Part shown: positions 40,270 through 49,475 of the stretch, piece by piece
How the letters are laid out: each line of letters begins with the position of its first letter
Position numbering within the stretch: the stretch's first letter is position 1
DNA from: Candidatus Polarisedimenticolaceae bacterium
GTDB taxonomy: Bacteria; Acidobacteriota; Polarisedimenticolia; Polarisedimenticolales; DASRJG01
Length of the DNA: 64,000 nt
Direction: 5' to 3'
Assembly (NCBI GenBank): GCA_036275915.1
Contig: DASUCV010000008.1
Span: 27,211-91,210 of the forward strand
Translations under genes and position numbers: made by a program
The notes under the pieces: generated by a model
The model's database searches: none
Told to the model about the DNA's origin: nothing
Seen by the model: only the letters and a program-made list of their open reading frames with translations

Positions 40270-40896
40270 CTACTTGTCGTCCGGGTTGAAGAACTTGAAC
40301 GTGAGCGCCGCGACGGCGCCGGCGAGCATGTCGGCGACGATGTGGATCCAGACGCTGCCGGCATCGATGAGATGCATCGCGGACGCGCCGATCGCGACCG
40401 CAGGGTTCATGGCGCCGCCGGAAATGGGGCCGATCGAAAAGGCGCCGGCCATGACGGTGAAGCCGATCGCGAGTCCGTAGTACGAATTGCCGGCGGCGGA
40501 CCGTGCCGTCGCGACGTTGAGCACGACGTACACGAGCGCGAAGGCGAAGAGGAACTCCGCGAGGAACGCCGGCCCGGTGTGGGGCACGAACGACGTGTCG
40601 GGCGACGCGCCGACGAGGTATCTCACCGCGAAGGACGCCACGAACGCACCGATGATCTGCGCGAGCCAGTACGGCGCGAGATCGGTCGTGGGGCAACGGC
40701 CGCGGATCCAGACGCCGAGCGTCACCGCGGGATTGTAGTGGGCGCCGGAGATGTGACCGCCGGCATAGACCATCACCATGAGGACAGCACCGATCGCGAG
40801 CGGAGGCATGATGCCCGTGCCTCGCGACAGAACGGTGCAACCGATCGTCAGGACGAGGAAGAACGTCCCGATGAACTCGGTCAGATACTTGTTCAT
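40270..40896 (-). CDS. MIP-family channel (aquaporin-like) with altered second NPA box
   Basis: 208 residues and six membrane helices. The two half-helix motifs are HYNPAVTLGV and AMNPAVAIGA. Classical aquaporins and glycerol channels have Arg directly after the second NPA (NPAR); here it is Val, so the usual arginine of the selectivity filter is missing. AAAGGGGGT precedes the ATG. The channel could pass water, glycerol or another small neutral solute. The seven-base gap to the octaheme cytochrome gene suggests cotranscription and perhaps a functional link, which is inference. Confidence 0.85.
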   Translation of the reverse strand: MNKYLTEFIGTFFLVLTIGCTVLSRGTGIMPPLAIGAVLMVMVYAGGHISGAHYNPAVTLGVWIRGRCPTTDLAPYWLAQIIGAFVASFAVRYLVGASPDTSFVPHTGPAFLAEFLFAFALVYVVLNVATARSAAGNSYYGLAIGFTVMAGAFSIGPISGGAMNPAVAIGASAMHLIDAGSVWIHIVADMLAGAVAALTFKFFNPDDK

Positions 40897-40941
40897 CCGC
40901 TACCCCCTTTATGGTCGGGGGCGGATTCTAGCCGATCCCGA

Positions 40942-43900
40942 TCAGGGGCAGGCGGAAAGCGACAGCGGCACGTCGGAGCCGTCGCTCCTGACCCCGTAAC
41001 GGCCCTCGCCCGCCGCGTTCCGCGCGACGGCGAGGATGTACGAATTGTCCGGCACCGACGCCGATGGGAGCGTCACCAAGGTACTTCCGGGCACCGGATC
41101 GGGAAGGCTGCAGGCGTTCGGCAGCGGCGCGTGGTCGTAAATCCCCTGCGACAGGCTCGCGAGCGACCCTGCGTACAGGGAGAACGCCGCCGTCCCGGCG
41201 GGCGTGTCGAACGTGATATTGAGATCGGATCCAGACGGGCTGATGGTCAGCGGGATCGCATCGCCGGCCGGCGACACCTCGCCGGGAAGGGCGGAGCAGG
41301 TGTTGCTCGCGGCGTCGCAGTTGATCTGCTGCGCGTTCGATATCTGGACGTTGTCCATCCAGAAGCCCTGCGAGCCGAGAACCGACGAGTCGGTCGAGTA
41401 GCGGGCCTCGATGCGAATCTCGCGGCCGGCGTAAGCCGAAAGGTCGAAGCTGGCCTGCTGCCAGGTGCCGCTGCCTCCGTTCCACCCCGGGACGCCCCCC
41501 ATGTCGTCGCAGAGGAGCAGCCACCTGTGGAAGGCCGCCGTGTAGGGGACGAGCGTCGGCGTCAGGATGAACTTCTCCCCGGTCTTGGCGTCGACCGCGC
41601 GCATGTTCGCCCGGTCGTAGTTGCCGCCGCTCTCGATGATGTAGTTCACCCAGGCGGTCATCGTCGAGCCCGCGGCGGGCTTGATGATCGGCGAGAGAGC
41701 GGCGGCGCAGTAGTTGTTGAAATTGCCGAAGTGCAGCGAAACGGCCGTCGAGCCGGGCGCGCCGCCGGCCAGCCGGTTGACGGCACCGATCGGGACAGTC
41801 CAGCCCGAGTAATCGGTCTCGAAGCCGTAGGCCAAGGGGCCGTTCTGGATCGACCGCTCGGCGGTCAGGGTGAAGCTTCGCGAGGCCGGCGGCGCCTCGT
41901 CCGATTGCGCGGTCGCCGTGAAGGTGAGCGGGTCGCCGCACGCTGCCGAGGTGCCGTCGCGCCCGACGTAGAACTTGAACGTGAGCACGGCGGTCTGGCC
42001 GACGCCGAGCGTGGGCACCAGCTGAGGCACGCCCGCGGCGATGCGCGCGACCGGGCTCGAGGACGTGAGCGACTGGAGCCGCACGTTGCTCAGCGGCACG
42101 TTGCCGTCGTTGACGAGCGTGAGCTGGGCCGTGACGAGCTCGCAGTCGTCGGGGATGTTGTCGTGGTCGCCGGAGTCGGCGACGACGACGGCGCTCCCGT
42201 CCTGGTACTTGACGCTCGGTGTCGCCGCGGGTGTCGTCGTGACGCACGCGCTCACCTGCGTCGGGCAGGTCCGGATGCGGTAGGCGTAGCTCGTGCCGTT
42301 CACCGCGGAGACGTCCTCGTACGACGTCCCCGTGACCGATGCGATCCCGTTGAACGTCCCCGCGCACGAGTCGGACCGCTCGACGACGTAGTTCGTGACG
42401 CCGGGCGCCGGGTCCCAAGCGAGCGCGACCGCGTTGTTCTCGGGTGTCGCCGCCGGGTTCTGCGCCGGCGCGGGCGGGCACGCGTAGAGCGGCTGGGCAA
42501 GCGTGGCGATCAGGGCGATCGCCGCCTTCTCGGTCGGCCACGAGAAGCTCGGGTTGAACAGGAGCTGCCCGCCGACGACCTGGGTGACGGTGTCGTGGCA
42601 CGTCGGCGTTTGGGACTGGTCGAAGCACGGGTTGATGTCGTTGTTGTGGAGATCCTCCAAGAGCGCCATCGCGGGAACACCGACGTCCCAGAAGGGGCAG
42701 TGGTCGGTCTGGCACATCTTGCTCGTGTCGCGGACGATGTTCGCGGGGGGGATGATGTTGCCGTAGTCGGAGTTCGCCTGGACGAAGGTGTCGCCCATCT
42801 GCACGCTGAGCGGCGAGTTGAACGAATCCCAGTTGTAGACGTCCATCAGCCCGTTGTTGTTGCCGTCGTACGCCGTCTGGTCCATGTTGAGGGCGCGCCA
42901 CATGTCGATCGTCGAGTGCTGCCGCACGTAGGCGCCGGAGCCGCAGATCCCGTCCTCTTCCCCGGAGAACCAGGCGAAGACGATCGTGTTCCTGAATCCG
43001 TAGTCCTTGAACGTCCGCATCGCCTCGAAGAGCGCGCCGCCGCCCGAGATCGCGTCGTCCGCGCCCGGGGCGTAGCTCAGCGACTCGCTCGTCGAGAACG
43101 AGATCGTGTCGTAGTGGTTCACGAAGAGCACCTGCTGGTGCTGCCCGTAGTCGACCTGGCCCGGAACGATGAAGATCAGGTTCTGCCACGGGTTCTGACT
43201 GCAGCCGGACTGCGCCGAGGTGTAGGTCTCGCGGTGGCTGGTGTAACCCCACCCCGCGCCGCGGTCTTCGAGGTACTCGGTCGCGCGCGCGTTCGTCTGA
43301 GGCGTGCCCGACAGCGGGAACATCGCGTTGGACCAGCGCGTCATGATCGTGTACGGCTGCCCGCCGATCAGGACCGAGTTCTCTCCGGACATGTCCTTCA
43401 CGAATTGGAACCAGTTCGCCTGGCTCGTCGCCGCGAGGATCTGCGCCACGAGCGGGTTCGGCGCGTCCGGCGTACGGTTCGCGCTCGACGCCGCCTCGAG
43501 ATCGGCGGGGTGCGTTCGCAACGGCGCCAGCGGCACGCGCGGCACCGCCTGGAAGCCGGCGAACGGCTTGACGTTCGGCAGCTCGACCTGGGTGTCGCCC
43601 GGGAAGAGGTAGAGATCGATCTCGGGGGTGAGCGCGAAGATCCTCGCGTGCGGCGCGGCCGGCGCGACGAAGCCGGGCCGATGGTGGAGCAGGTACATCC
43701 ACTGTCCGTCGTCGGCGTACTGCGCGACCGGCACGATGCCCTTGGACGACAGTCGATCGACCGCCGCGGCGGGCGCGGCACCGACGATGAAGTCGGCCTG
43801 CCGCGTCCAGACTTCGAACCCTTCCGAGCGAAGGATCGCCTCGTTCCCCGCGGGCACGATGGTGATTTTTGGCGGCTCGGCCGCGCGCGCGCCGGTGGCC

Positions 43901-43947
43901 GCGACGAGCAGACCGAGAACGAGAACGCTTCGAATCGAACGCGTCAT
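40942..43947 (-). CDS. Secreted M28-family zinc aminopeptidase with accessory beta domains
   Basis: 1001 residues from the ATG at 43947, which opens a signal peptide (MTRSIRSVLVLGLLVAATGA). The M28 catalytic domain has the di-zinc ligand pattern: His in VNHYDT, Asp in PGADDAISGG, Glu pair in WFSGEEDG, Asp in NMDQTA and His in CQTDHCPF. After it come a fibronectin-III domain (YVVERSDSCAGTF), a CARDB-like domain (NDGNVPLSNVRLQSL), a jelly-roll/MAM-like domain (YGFETDYSGWTVP) and a final fibronectin-like module ending in Ala-Cys-Pro, as in the two FG-GAP proteins. It should hydrolyse peptides outside the cell. It is divergent from the beta-helix gene. Confidence 0.9.
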   Translation of the reverse strand: MTRSIRSVLVLGLLVAATGARAAEPPKITIVPAGNEAILRSEGFEVWTRQADFIVGAAPAAAVDRLSSKGIVPVAQYADDGQWMYLLHHRPGFVAPAAPHARIFALTPEIDLYLFPGDTQVELPNVKPFAGFQAVPRVPLAPLRTHPADLEAASSANRTPDAPNPLVAQILAATSQANWFQFVKDMSGENSVLIGGQPYTIMTRWSNAMFPLSGTPQTNARATEYLEDRGAGWGYTSHRETYTSAQSGCSQNPWQNLIFIVPGQVDYGQHQQVLFVNHYDTISFSTSESLSYAPGADDAISGGGALFEAMRTFKDYGFRNTIVFAWFSGEEDGICGSGAYVRQHSTIDMWRALNMDQTAYDGNNNGLMDVYNWDSFNSPLSVQMGDTFVQANSDYGNIIPPANIVRDTSKMCQTDHCPFWDVGVPAMALLEDLHNNDINPCFDQSQTPTCHDTVTQVVGGQLLFNPSFSWPTEKAAIALIATLAQPLYACPPAPAQNPAATPENNAVALAWDPAPGVTNYVVERSDSCAGTFNGIASVTGTSYEDVSAVNGTSYAYRIRTCPTQVSACVTTTPAATPSVKYQDGSAVVVADSGDHDNIPDDCELVTAQLTLVNDGNVPLSNVRLQSLTSSSPVARIAAGVPQLVPTLGVGQTAVLTFKFYVGRDGTSAACGDPLTFTATAQSDEAPPASRSFTLTAERSIQNGPLAYGFETDYSGWTVPIGAVNRLAGGAPGSTAVSLHFGNFNNYCAAALSPIIKPAAGSTMTAWVNYIIESGGNYDRANMRAVDAKTGEKFILTPTLVPYTAAFHRWLLLCDDMGGVPGWNGGSGTWQQASFDLSAYAGREIRIEARYSTDSSVLGSQGFWMDNVQISNAQQINCDAASNTCSALPGEVSPAGDAIPLTISPSGSDLNITFDTPAGTAAFSLYAGSLASLSQGIYDHAPLPNACSLPDPVPGSTLVTLPSASVPDNSYILAVARNAAGEGRYGVRSDGSDVPLSLSACP

Positions 43948-44061
43948 GGAGCCCCCCGGGGAACCCGGAATATACCGTGAGAACTCCACCCGTGAAGGGA
44001 TTTGGGCGCGGTTTGCGTCCACTGGGATGAACGTCACACGAACGAATCCCGGGGGCCGATC

Positions 44062-47000
44062 ATGCGAATCCAAAGATCTTTCAGCATCCTCCTCTTCGGC
44101 GCCGCGCTCGCGTGGCCGGCCCACGCCGCCACGATCCACGTCGACACGACGTCTCAGGCGATCGACGGCACAGACGGCCACTGCTCGCTGCCCGAGGCGA
44201 TCGAGGCGGCGAACTTCGACGTCGACCTCGCGATCGATGCGGCGAACCCGGATCACTTCGTCGTGACCGAGTGCGTGCCGGGCAACGGCGACGATACGAT
44301 CGTCTTCGATCTTCCCGCGGGTTCGGTCATTCCGATGTCGAGCCCCATCGGCGACTCGCACAACTCCATGGGCCCCACCGCGACCCCGATCGTCTTCACG
44401 AACATCGTCATCGAAGCCGGCGGCGTCCGGTTCGAGCACGTGGGGAACGGGAAGTTCCGCGCCTTCGCCGTCGGCAGCGCGACGGTCGACCTCAGCCCCG
44501 GCGGGGTCCCGCGAGGCGTCATCGGCACCGGCAACCTCACGATCCGCAACGCGCACATCAAGGGGTTCGCGGTGAAGGGCGGTGACGGCGCCGGCGGCGG
44601 TGGCGGCGGGATGGGCGCCGGCGGCGCGATCTACGTCAATGGTGGAACCCTCACCGTCGAGAGCAGCACTTTCGAAGGGAACAGCGCGGTCGGCGGCGAC
44701 GGCAGCACGAACTTCGACACAGTTGCGGGAGGAGGCGGTGGCGGCCTTTCCGGCAACGGCGCGTTCCCCGGCCACGGCCCCGGCGCCTTCATGGGAGGTG
44801 GAGGTGGCGGCGGATCGCGCGGCAACGGGGGCAGCGGCGGCATCGACGGACTCTGTCCCGGCTCAGGCTGCGAAGGAGGGGGAGGAGGAGGAGGCGGAAC
44901 GGTGACCTCCGGCGAGAACGGCCCCGCGGGGATCGGTCGCGGCGAGGGCGGTTTCACGTGCGGCGGTCCTGGAGGGACGAGCGGAAGCTTGAGCGGCGGT
45001 GACGACGGCGCGGACGCCGCCTGTCCGGGCGGCGGTGGAGGCGGCGGCGCGTCGCGACGCAGCACGTTCCCCTTCTCCGGTAACGGAGGCCGCGGCGCCT
45101 ACGGCGGTGGAGGAGGCGGCGGCGGTTACAGCGGCAGCGACGGCGGCGACGCAGGCTTCGGCGGGGGCGGCGGGAGCGGAACGACGTTCGAGTCGAACCT
45201 CGACGGCTTCGGACCGAGCGGCGGCAACGGCGGGTTCGGAGGCGGCGGTGGTGCGGCGCACGGCGGCTACATCGCGGGTGGACCGGGGTCCCGCGGCGAT
45301 TTCGGCGGGGACGCAAACCAGAACGACGGCGGTGGCGGCGCCGCCCTCGGCGGCGCGATCTTCAACGACGGCGGCACGGTCACGATCGTGAATTGCACCT
45401 TCACGGGGAACGGCGTCCAGCACGGCTACGCGTCCGGGACCGGACACTGGGGACAAGACGCGGGGGGCGCGATCTTCTCGCGCAACGGCTCGCTCGTCGT
45501 GAAGAACTCGACGGTCGCCTTGAACCACAGCTCGGCGGACCGCGCCGGGATCACGGTGTATGGCGACCACGCTTCGGCCGCCTTCGAGCTGCGCAACACG
45601 ATCGTCGCCGGCAACGGTCCCCGTGAATGCTCGTTCGACACGAACGACCAGGCGGTCGTCTACAACGGCTCGGGGAATCTGATCGTCGACGACTTCGGCT
45701 GCACGGGGCTCGCGAGCCAGGATGATCCGGCGCTGGGTCCGCTGCAGCTCAACGTCCCGGGGAGCACGCCGACGATGGCGATCGATGCGACGAGCCCCGC
45801 CTTCGACACCGCGGACGACACGTACTGCACGCCCTTCGACCAGCGCGGCGTCCCACGGCCGCAATCGGCCCACTGCGACATCGGCGCGTTCGAGAGCGCG
45901 TGCGTCATCGTGAGCTGTCCATCGGACATCCGGGTCGGAAACGATCCGGGTGCCTGCAGCGCCGCCGTGAGATTCGATCTCCCGACGGTCGACGGGAGCT
46001 GCACGCCGACATGCGACGCGACCTCGGGATCGAGCTTCCCCGTCGGCGCGTCGACGGTGAGCTGTACCGCGGATGCGGGGTCGTGCTCGTTCAAGATCAG
46101 GGTCGACGACGTCGAGCGCCCGACGGTCGCCGCACCTCCGAGCAAGGAGGTCCCGAACGATCCGGGCAACTGCTCGGCGGCCGTGAATCCGGGGACCGCG
46201 ACGGTGAGCGACAACTGTCCCGGCGCAACGGTGAGCGGCGTGCGCGGCGACGGCGGCTCGCTGGGCTCCGCGTATCCCGTCGGCACCACGCAGATCGCGT
46301 GGTCGGCGACCGACGCCTCCGGCAACGTGTCTCTCACCCCGGCGATCCAGACGGTGAAGGTCGACGACGTCGAGCCGCCCTCGCTCTCGACGCCGACCTC
46401 GTCGCCGGCCGCGCTGTGGCCGCCGAACCACGCGATGCGCGACGAGACGATCGGCTACACCGCGGCCGACAATTGCCCGGGAACGGTGTGCACGCTCTCG
46501 GTGACGAGCAGCGAGCCGGTGAGCGGGCTCGGCGACGGCGATACCGCGCCCGACTGGGTCGTGCAGGATGCCCACCACGAGCAGCTCCGCGCGGAGCGGT
46601 CGGGACGCGGGAACGGCCGCACCTACACGACGACGGTCACCTGCACCGACGCCTCACGGAACGCGACGACCAAGGGGACGACCGAGCGGGTCGTGCACGA
46701 CATCGCCTCTCCGGTCACCGGCGCCACGTTCGTGTCCGGCTCGCTCGTGAAGCTGCGCGGCAGCTTCGCGGACGGCGCCGGCACGGCGCACCGCGCTGTC
46801 TGGACGCTCGACGGCGCCCGCGTCTCGGGCGCGGTCACCGAACCGGGCGCGAGCGGCACGGGATCGGTGAGCGGGAGCGCGGTGCTCTCCATCCCCGGCG
46901 TCTACTCCCTCAAGATGACGCTCACCGACGCCGCGGGACAGGTTGGCGTCGGCACGACGGTCGACGGTCTCGACTCCGCGATCGTCGTCACGCCCGCCGC

Positions 47001-47436
47001 CGACTTCGTCGCGGGAGGTGGCTGGATTAACGTACGCGCCGGCTCCTACGCGGCCGACCCGGCGTTCGCCGAACGTGCCAGCCTGGCCTTCGTCTCGACC
47101 TCGTCGCATACCGTGTCACCGGCGGGGGGCGAGCTCGAGCTCGACCTTCACCGCGAAGGGTTCAAATTCCACGCCTCCGGGTTCACCTCGCAGACGATCG
47201 CGAACCCGGGCGCGCAGCTTCGCGGCAACGGGACCGTGAACGGCGCCGGCACGTACAAGTTCCTGCTGTCGACGCTGAGCTTCGACGGCACCGGCGCCGG
47301 GCCGACGGCGGTCCGCCTGAAGATCTGGAACGCGGCGACCGGCGCCGTGGTCTTCGACACCCAGACGGGCGCGCCCGACACCGCGATCCCGACGACCTCG
47401 CTCGGCGGCACGAGCCCCGTCGTCATCGAAGACTAG
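44062..47436 (+). CDS. Secreted Gly-rich beta-helix protein (choice-of-anchor Q) with HYR-like domains
   Basis: 1124 residues from the ATG at 44062, which starts a signal peptide (MRIQRSFSILLFGAALAW); the earlier in-frame start at 44002 has none. The CSLPEAIEAAN motif, right-handed beta-helix strands (LTVESSTFEGNSAVGG, LVVKNSTVALNHSSA) and RGVPRPQSAHCDIGAFE are hallmarks of choice-of-anchor Q proteins. A Gly-rich section (44575-45360) fills the helix with poly-Gly turns. Two HYR-like beta domains (CPSDIRVGNDPGACSA and its second copy) and a C-terminal beta region follow. The protein is presumably exposed at the surface. No enzyme active site is visible. Confidence 0.8.
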   Translation: MRIQRSFSILLFGAALAWPAHAATIHVDTTSQAIDGTDGHCSLPEAIEAANFDVDLAIDAANPDHFVVTECVPGNGDDTIVFDLPAGSVIPMSSPIGDSHNSMGPTATPIVFTNIVIEAGGVRFEHVGNGKFRAFAVGSATVDLSPGGVPRGVIGTGNLTIRNAHIKGFAVKGGDGAGGGGGGMGAGGAIYVNGGTLTVESSTFEGNSAVGGDGSTNFDTVAGGGGGGLSGNGAFPGHGPGAFMGGGGGGGSRGNGGSGGIDGLCPGSGCEGGGGGGGGTVTSGENGPAGIGRGEGGFTCGGPGGTSGSLSGGDDGADAACPGGGGGGGASRRSTFPFSGNGGRGAYGGGGGGGGYSGSDGGDAGFGGGGGSGTTFESNLDGFGPSGGNGGFGGGGGAAHGGYIAGGPGSRGDFGGDANQNDGGGGAALGGAIFNDGGTVTIVNCTFTGNGVQHGYASGTGHWGQDAGGAIFSRNGSLVVKNSTVALNHSSADRAGITVYGDHASAAFELRNTIVAGNGPRECSFDTNDQAVVYNGSGNLIVDDFGCTGLASQDDPALGPLQLNVPGSTPTMAIDATSPAFDTADDTYCTPFDQRGVPRPQSAHCDIGAFESACVIVSCPSDIRVGNDPGACSAAVRFDLPTVDGSCTPTCDATSGSSFPVGASTVSCTADAGSCSFKIRVDDVERPTVAAPPSKEVPNDPGNCSAAVNPGTATVSDNCPGATVSGVRGDGGSLGSAYPVGTTQIAWSATDASGNVSLTPAIQTVKVDDVEPPSLSTPTSSPAALWPPNHAMRDETIGYTAADNCPGTVCTLSVTSSEPVSGLGDGDTAPDWVVQDAHHEQLRAERSGRGNGRTYTTTVTCTDASRNATTKGTTERVVHDIASPVTGATFVSGSLVKLRGSFADGAGTAHRAVWTLDGARVSGAVTEPGASGTGSVSGSAVLSIPGVYSLKMTLTDAAGQVGVGTTVDGLDSAIVVTPAADFVAGGGWINVRAGSYAADPAFAERASLAFVSTSSHTVSPAGGELELDLHREGFKFHASGFTSQTIANPGAQLRGNGTVNGAGTYKFLLSTLSFDGTGAGPTAVRLKIWNAATGAVVFDTQTGAPDTAIPTTSLGGTSPVVIED

Positions 47437-47446
47437 TAAGAAGATG

Positions 47447-47489
47447 GGACAGCTTCCGAAACTCGACACTCGAGCTTCGGAAGCTGTCC
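47447..47489. repeat. REP-like palindrome, copy 1
   Basis: Perfect 14-base inverted repeat (GGACAGCTTCCGAA at 47447-47460 with TTCGGAAGCTGTCC at 47476-47489). The interior adds a further five pairs (CTCGA/TCGAG) after one mismatch, leaving a three-base loop. It sits 10 bases after the stop of the beta-helix gene. The same arms recur at 53191-53241 and, as a half copy, at 49458-49473. It may double as a transcription terminator. Confidence 0.85.
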
Positions 47490-47525
47490 GCGCGGCGGTA
47501 GAATGCGCGGAACATAGGATTCGCC

Positions 47526-48035
47526 ATGAATCTCAAGTGCCTCGCATGCGCCGGACTCTTGCTCGGGTTGAACGCTCCTCTGTTCGCCGCGCCGCCCAAG
47601 GTAGGTGACACCGTCGGGACGCTTCGATTCTCCGACGCCGCGGGGACGACCGTCGCGCTCGACCAGCCCGATGTTCTGTACATCGTCGACTTCTGGTCGA
47701 TCGGCTGTCAGCCATGCATCCACGAGATTCCCGACCTCGACCGGCTGCAGCACGACTACGACGCCGGCGGCAGGGTGCGCATCGTCGGTGTCGTGTGGGG
47801 CGACTGGAAGCCCAAGGAGCTTCCGAAGATCGCGAAGCAATTCAAGACGACCAGGCCGGTATTCGCGGACTATCAACACTGGTTCGACACATTCGAGACC
47901 CACGCCTTCCCGACGAAGCTCTTCATCAAGAACGGCGTCCTCATCCACGTCGTTCAGGGCGCCGGCTCGGATAGCTACGGGGAATTGAAGCGTCTCATCG
48001 ACGCCGAGTTCAACGATTCGCAGGTGAAGTGGTAG
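47526..48035 (+). CDS. Exported TlpA-like thiol-disulfide oxidoreductase
   Basis: 169 residues. A signal peptide (MNLKCLACAGLLLGLNAPLF) is followed by a thioredoxin fold of the TlpA/redoxin type: VDFWSIGCQPCIHEIP carries the CxxC active site, and HAFPTKLFIKNG contains the cis-Pro loop. It would reduce or transfer disulfides in the periplasm. TAGAAT about 20 bases upstream could be a -10 element. The gene lies just downstream of REP-like copy 1 and is convergent with the next gene, 13 bases away. Confidence 0.8.
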   Translation: MNLKCLACAGLLLGLNAPLFAAPPKVGDTVGTLRFSDAAGTTVALDQPDVLYIVDFWSIGCQPCIHEIPDLDRLQHDYDAGGRVRIVGVVWGDWKPKELPKIAKQFKTTRPVFADYQHWFDTFETHAFPTKLFIKNGVLIHVVQGAGSDSYGELKRLIDAEFNDSQVKW

Positions 48036-48048
48036 CGGACCGCTGACT

Positions 48049-48567
48049 CTACTTCCTGGTCTGCGCCGCGACGACGATCTTCGTCCACTCGTTGGGGCCG
48101 ATCGCCTCGGGCACGTCGACCTTCACGTTGCCGAAACCGCGGCGGACGAACAGCTCGTTGAGCTCCGCGTCGTCGCGCTTCTTCAAGATCACCGCCGGCA
48201 CCGGCTCGGGCGCATCGTTCGCGCTGAAGGGCTGCCCGATCTCGATGCGAACTTCCATGCCGACGAGCCACTCACGCAGACTCTGGAGGCGCGTCAGGGT
48301 CAGCTCGGGCCCTGCGTCCGTCCCGGCGAGACGATACGTGCGCGTTCCGAGCGGCGTCGCGAGCCCGGTGCCGACGACGCCGCGGCCGTAGACGCTCTTC
48401 AGCTCGATCTTCTCCTCGGCCACCTGCACCGAGAGCGTGCCGTCGTCGTTCACCGCGACGATCGCACCGACGAGGGAGCGGTAGAGCCACTGGCCGGGAG
48501 GGGTCGAGAGGGCGTGTCTCGACGCGAGAACGGCGACGCAGACGAAAATCCATACTCGGCGTCTCAT
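48049..48567 (-). CDS. Exported protein with possible nuclease-like (SNase-type) fold
   Basis: 172 residues from the ATG at 48567, which begins a signal peptide (MRRRVWIFVCVAVLAS); the longer frame to 48711 lacks one. The segment VAVNDDGTLSVQVAEEKIEL, then VGMEVRIEIGQ, and NELFVRRGFGNVKVD follows the strand order of staphylococcal-nuclease-like domains. The catalytic Arg/Glu residues are not clear, so activity is doubtful. It could be any small OB-fold envelope protein. The 265 bases upstream, to the divergent phosphoesterase gene, contain no recognised gene. Confidence 0.5.
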   Translation of the reverse strand: MRRRVWIFVCVAVLASRHALSTPPGQWLYRSLVGAIVAVNDDGTLSVQVAEEKIELKSVYGRGVVGTGLATPLGTRTYRLAGTDAGPELTLTRLQSLREWLVGMEVRIEIGQPFSANDAPEPVPAVILKKRDDAELNELFVRRGFGNVKVDVPEAIGPNEWTKIVVAAQTRK

Positions 48568-48832
48568 CACAACGGTTGACCAGTCAGCTGCAATGCCCGC
48601 CGATGAAGTTGCATCGGCAGCGCGTTCGCGGCCTGTTCGTCCGAATCGAGGCTCGAGCGGAAAACCGTTCTCGGCGAGGAAGCGGTCCGCGATTCGAGGG
48701 TCGATGCTCATGTGATCATCCAGAACGTCCGCGGAAGTCTAATCGAGGCGGGAGCTCGGATGAACGGGCGTTAGACTTCGTTTGCAGCCTAGCGACCTTG
48801 GTCATCCCACATCAGGATGACCGGGAGGCATC

Positions 48833-49465
48833 GTGCGGACGGCGTTGATCGGCGACTTGCATGGAGATGCGACGCGCCACCTGACCCTGACGAGAGAGCA
48901 CCCGTTCACGCTGCAGTTAGGCGATTGCGGGGATGATTTCACCTATCTACAGCAAACGCCGTCGACTCAGCACAAAGTGCTCGGCGGAAATCACGACAAC
49001 TACCCTGAGCTGGTCAAGTTGCTTCATTACCTCGGCGACTACGGCACATGGCGCGGGATCTTCTACATGCGCGGGGCCTGGAGCATCGACATCAAGTGGC
49101 GCGTGCCGGGAAGAGATTGGTGGCCAGAAGAGGAGTTGACCGACGACAAGGCGAACGAGGCGATCGAGTCGTATTCGGCTCTCAAGCCTGACGTCGTCGT
49201 GACGCATGACGGACCACCGCAATGCACCCGCTTACTGTTGGCGGACAAGCTAGGGCTCTTCGGCAGTGAGTTAGTCGAGAATCGCACTTCCATCGCACTC
49301 GGAAAGCTGTACGAAGCGCATCAGCCCCTCCGCTGGTATTTCGGGCATTGGCACGTCAGCCGCGGATATAGCGTCGGACGCACTCAATTTCAGACGCTCG
49401 GAATCGGGGAATGCGTGGAAGTGGACGCGGAGTCGCTCCAGGAGTCCGGTCCGAGAATTCGGTAG
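48833..49465 (+). CDS. Metallophosphoesterase
   Basis: 210 residues starting at a GTG with GGAGG five bases upstream. The calcineurin-like phosphoesterase motifs are complete: GDLHGD, GDCGDD, GNHDN, VVTHDGPP and FGHWH, which ligate two metals. The substrate cannot be told; small members of this family cleave phosphodiesters or phosphomonoesters. Base composition looks less GC-rich than the neighbours (for example the stretch 48931-48990), which may indicate recent acquisition. The stop codon (TAG, 49463-49465) lies inside a half copy of the REP-like palindrome. Confidence 0.88.
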   Translation: MRTALIGDLHGDATRHLTLTREHPFTLQLGDCGDDFTYLQQTPSTQHKVLGGNHDNYPELVKLLHYLGDYGTWRGIFYMRGAWSIDIKWRVPGRDWWPEEELTDDKANEAIESYSALKPDVVVTHDGPPQCTRLLLADKLGLFGSELVENRTSIALGKLYEAHQPLRWYFGHWHVSRGYSVGRTQFQTLGIGECVEVDAESLQESGPRIR

Positions 49466-49473
49466 CTGTCCCC
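49458..49473. repeat. Half copy of the REP-like palindrome
   Basis: TTCGGTAGCTGTCCCC differs at one base from the right arm of the two complete copies (TTCGGAAGCTGTCCCC). The change creates the TAG stop of the phosphoesterase gene. No left arm is visible. Confidence 0.6.
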
Positions 49474-49475
49474 GC

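Noticed and set aside
40342..43980. 1212-codon rightward open frame opposite aquaporin and M28 genes
   Set aside because: Composition typical of antisense frames; it spans two unrelated real genes.
48735..48778. Complete attC site before the phosphoesterase gene
   Set aside because: The pair of boxes is only about 42 bp apart, the left one reads GTCTAAT rather than RYYYAAC, and no matching box follows the gene. Kept only as a weak hint.
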